Assembly (NCBI GenBank): GCA_023390675.1
Contig: JAEWCK010000149.1
Location: 1 to 6,429, forward strand
Source of the DNA: Pseudomonadota bacterium
GTDB taxonomy: Bacteria; Pseudomonadota; Alphaproteobacteria; Sphingomonadales; Sphingomonadaceae
Length of the DNA: 6,429 nucleotides
Direction: 5' to 3'
Shown here: in pieces, positions 5,445-6,429 of the stretch
Layout of the letters: every line of letters starts with the position of its first letter
Numbering within the stretch: the first letter of the stretch is position 1
Notes under the pieces: model-generated
The model's database searches: none
Told to the model about the DNA's origin: nothing
The model's input: the letters and a program-made list of their open reading frames with translations, nothing else
Translations under genes and position numbers: made by a program

Positions 5445-6391
5445 ACGTGATGAGCGAAGTCCGCGCGGAGACGCAGGCGCGCCCTGTCCGCCTCAAGTTC
5501 GAGATCGGCGCGCGGACGCTCATGGCGATCCAGCGCTTCCTCGTGCGCGTGCCGCTCGATCTGGAGGCGGCGCGATCGGGCAAGCTGCCCGTCCTGCCGC
5601 AATTGCCGCGCGAGGCGCATGGCTATGCCGTGACGTCGCTTCCGGCCGAGCTCCAGGCGCTGCTGGTCAAGGCTTCGGGCGAGATGCTGCCCTTCGTGCG
5701 GCAGCGCTACACGCGCTACTTCACCGATTTCGACATCGGCTTCGATGCGTGGTGGAACGGGCTTTCCTCGAATGCGCGGCAGAGCCTCAAGCGCAAGGCG
5801 AAGAAGATCGCGGCGGAGAGCGGCGGCGATCTCGACGTGCGACACTTCAAGGCGCCGCACGAGATGGAGGCGTTCCACGACGTCGCGCGGCGGATCTCGC
5901 TGCGTACCTATCAGGAGCGCCTGCTCGGATCGGGGCTGCCCGACACGCCGGGCTTCATGCAGGCGATGATCGCCGACGCCGCGGCGGACAAGGTGCGCGC
6001 GTGGTTGCTCTACATTGCAGGCGAGCCCGCGGCCTATCTCTATTGCCCGGTCACCGACGATGGCGTGGTGATCTACGCGCATGTCGGGCACGATCCGGCG
6101 TTCAACGAGCTTTCGCCGGGCGCGGTGCTCCAGCTGACGGCGATGCGCGACCTGTTCGACGAGGAACGCTTCGCGCGCTTCGATTTCACCGAGGGCGAAG
6201 GCCAGCACAAACGCCAGTTCGCGACCGGCGGCGTGGCGTGCGTCGATCTGCTGCTGCTGCGCCCGAGTCTCGCCAATCGCGTGACGATGGCGGCGCTCGG
6301 AGGGTTCAATCGTGTGGTGGCGGGGGCGAAGCGCGCGGTGAACGCCGCCGGGCTGGGAAAGCTCGCGAAAAAGCTGCGGCGGGGCTCTTAA
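5441..6391 (+). CDS. GNAT/FemAB-like acyltransferase (Acetyltransf_6 type)
   Basis: A 316-residue protein resembling the GNAT domain of the CelD/BcsL and FemAB-like group (PF13480 type). The typical signature begins at about 108 with LSSNARQSLKRKAKKI, matching the conserved 'ls.k.R..lrr..kkl' helix. The domain continues with WLLYIAGEPAAYLY (188-201), the YAHVGHDPAFNELSPG segment (212-227) and the closing FDFTEGEGQHKRQFA (247-261), the usual acyl-CoA-fold ending. It lacks a signal peptide. The start at GTG 5441 is chosen for its GAGGAG and 4-nt overlap with the deacetylase stop (translational coupling); ATG 5450 is the alternative and shortens it by three residues. Function is likely N- or O-acyl transfer in polysaccharide or glycolipid synthesis, paired with the upstream deacetylase. 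The acceptor is not identifiable from sequence. Confidence 0.82.
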   Translation: MNVMSEVRAETQARPVRLKFEIGARTLMAIQRFLVRVPLDLEAARSGKLPVLPQLPREAHGYAVTSLPAELQALLVKASGEMLPFVRQRYTRYFTDFDIGFDAWWNGLSSNARQSLKRKAKKIAAESGGDLDVRHFKAPHEMEAFHDVARRISLRTYQERLLGSGLPDTPGFMQAMIADAAADKVRAWLLYIAGEPAAYLYCPVTDDGVVIYAHVGHDPAFNELSPGAVLQLTAMRDLFDEERFARFDFTEGEGQHKRQFATGGVACVDLLLLRPSLANRVTMAALGGFNRVVAGAKRAVNAAGLGKLAKKLRRGS

Positions 6392-6393
6392 AA

Positions 6394-6429
6394 CTCCGCA
6401 CCGGAACGGGGAGGGGACCACGCCCGAAG
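6394..6429. repeat. Possible start of a dispersed intergenic palindromic repeat (cut by window end)
   Basis: Just after the last stop codon comes a C/G-rich stretch: CTCCG, then CACCGGAA, then CGGGGAGGGG and ACCACG. The CTCCG arm imperfectly pairs with CGGGGAG. The composition resembles the 'CCGGAACGGGGAGGGG(A)CCACG' elements I recall between genes in sphingomonad genomes; their second half (CGTGGT...) would lie beyond the window. Recall-based and unverified. It could also act as a transcription end structure for the uvrC-deacetylase-GNAT unit. Confidence 0.4.

Noticed and set aside
5177..6421. A 414-residue open frame antisense to the GNAT gene, and a 263-residue frame antisense to the deacetylase.
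   Set aside because: Compositional shadows: no motifs and no plausible start signal, while the sense strand encodes well-defined proteins.
1..6429. tRNA genes, CRISPR repeats, insertion sequences, attachment sites, phage genes.
   Set aside because: No regularly spaced direct repeats, no transposase or integrase-like protein, no tRNA-like cloverleaf noticed by eye.

Overview
The window is GC-rich, densely coding DNA with G/C-ending codons. The start is the 3' end of an atpF-type gene not followed by F1 genes, as expected where Fo and F1 subunits lie in separate operons. UvrC and the accessory proteins also look alphaproteobacterial. The most likely source is a sphingomonad (Sphingomonadales; Sphingomonas or a close relative). 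This is inference from protein character and layout; no database search was possible.

Layout, left to right: (1) the C-terminal part of ATP synthase Fo subunit b, + strand, ending at 314. (2) A convergent, exported serine beta-lactamase/esterase-like hydrolase (S12 fold, SxxK), - strand, 333-1409. (3) A small membrane-anchored hypothetical protein, + strand, 1482-1676, divergent from the hydrolase. (4) A convergent methyltransferase-fold protein with a signal peptide, - strand, 1686-2432. (5) A 97-bp divergent intergenic region, 2433-2529, with a dyad and a possible weak uvrC promoter. (6) uvrC, + strand, whose natural reading frame from the ATG at 2530 is broken by an in-frame TAG at 2644-2646; the rest is open to 4452. 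(7) Two + strand genes after uvrC, a NodB-like polysaccharide deacetylase (4488-5444) and a GNAT/FemAB-like acyltransferase (5441-6391). Their 4-nt overlap implies translational coupling. (8) A short GC-rich tail that looks like the start of a dispersed intergenic repeat, cut by the window end.

The genes do not form one pathway. uvrC, the deacetylase and the GNAT protein probably share a transcript (35-bp gap, then an overlap). The last two look like a small module acting on a cytoplasmic amino- or acyl-sugar intermediate. The most notable observation is the single amber codon in uvrC, near the junction of its N-terminal helix and the GIY-YIG nuclease domain. I see no RNA gene, CRISPR array, insertion sequence or phage gene, and no clear case for a wholly new defence or mobile system.
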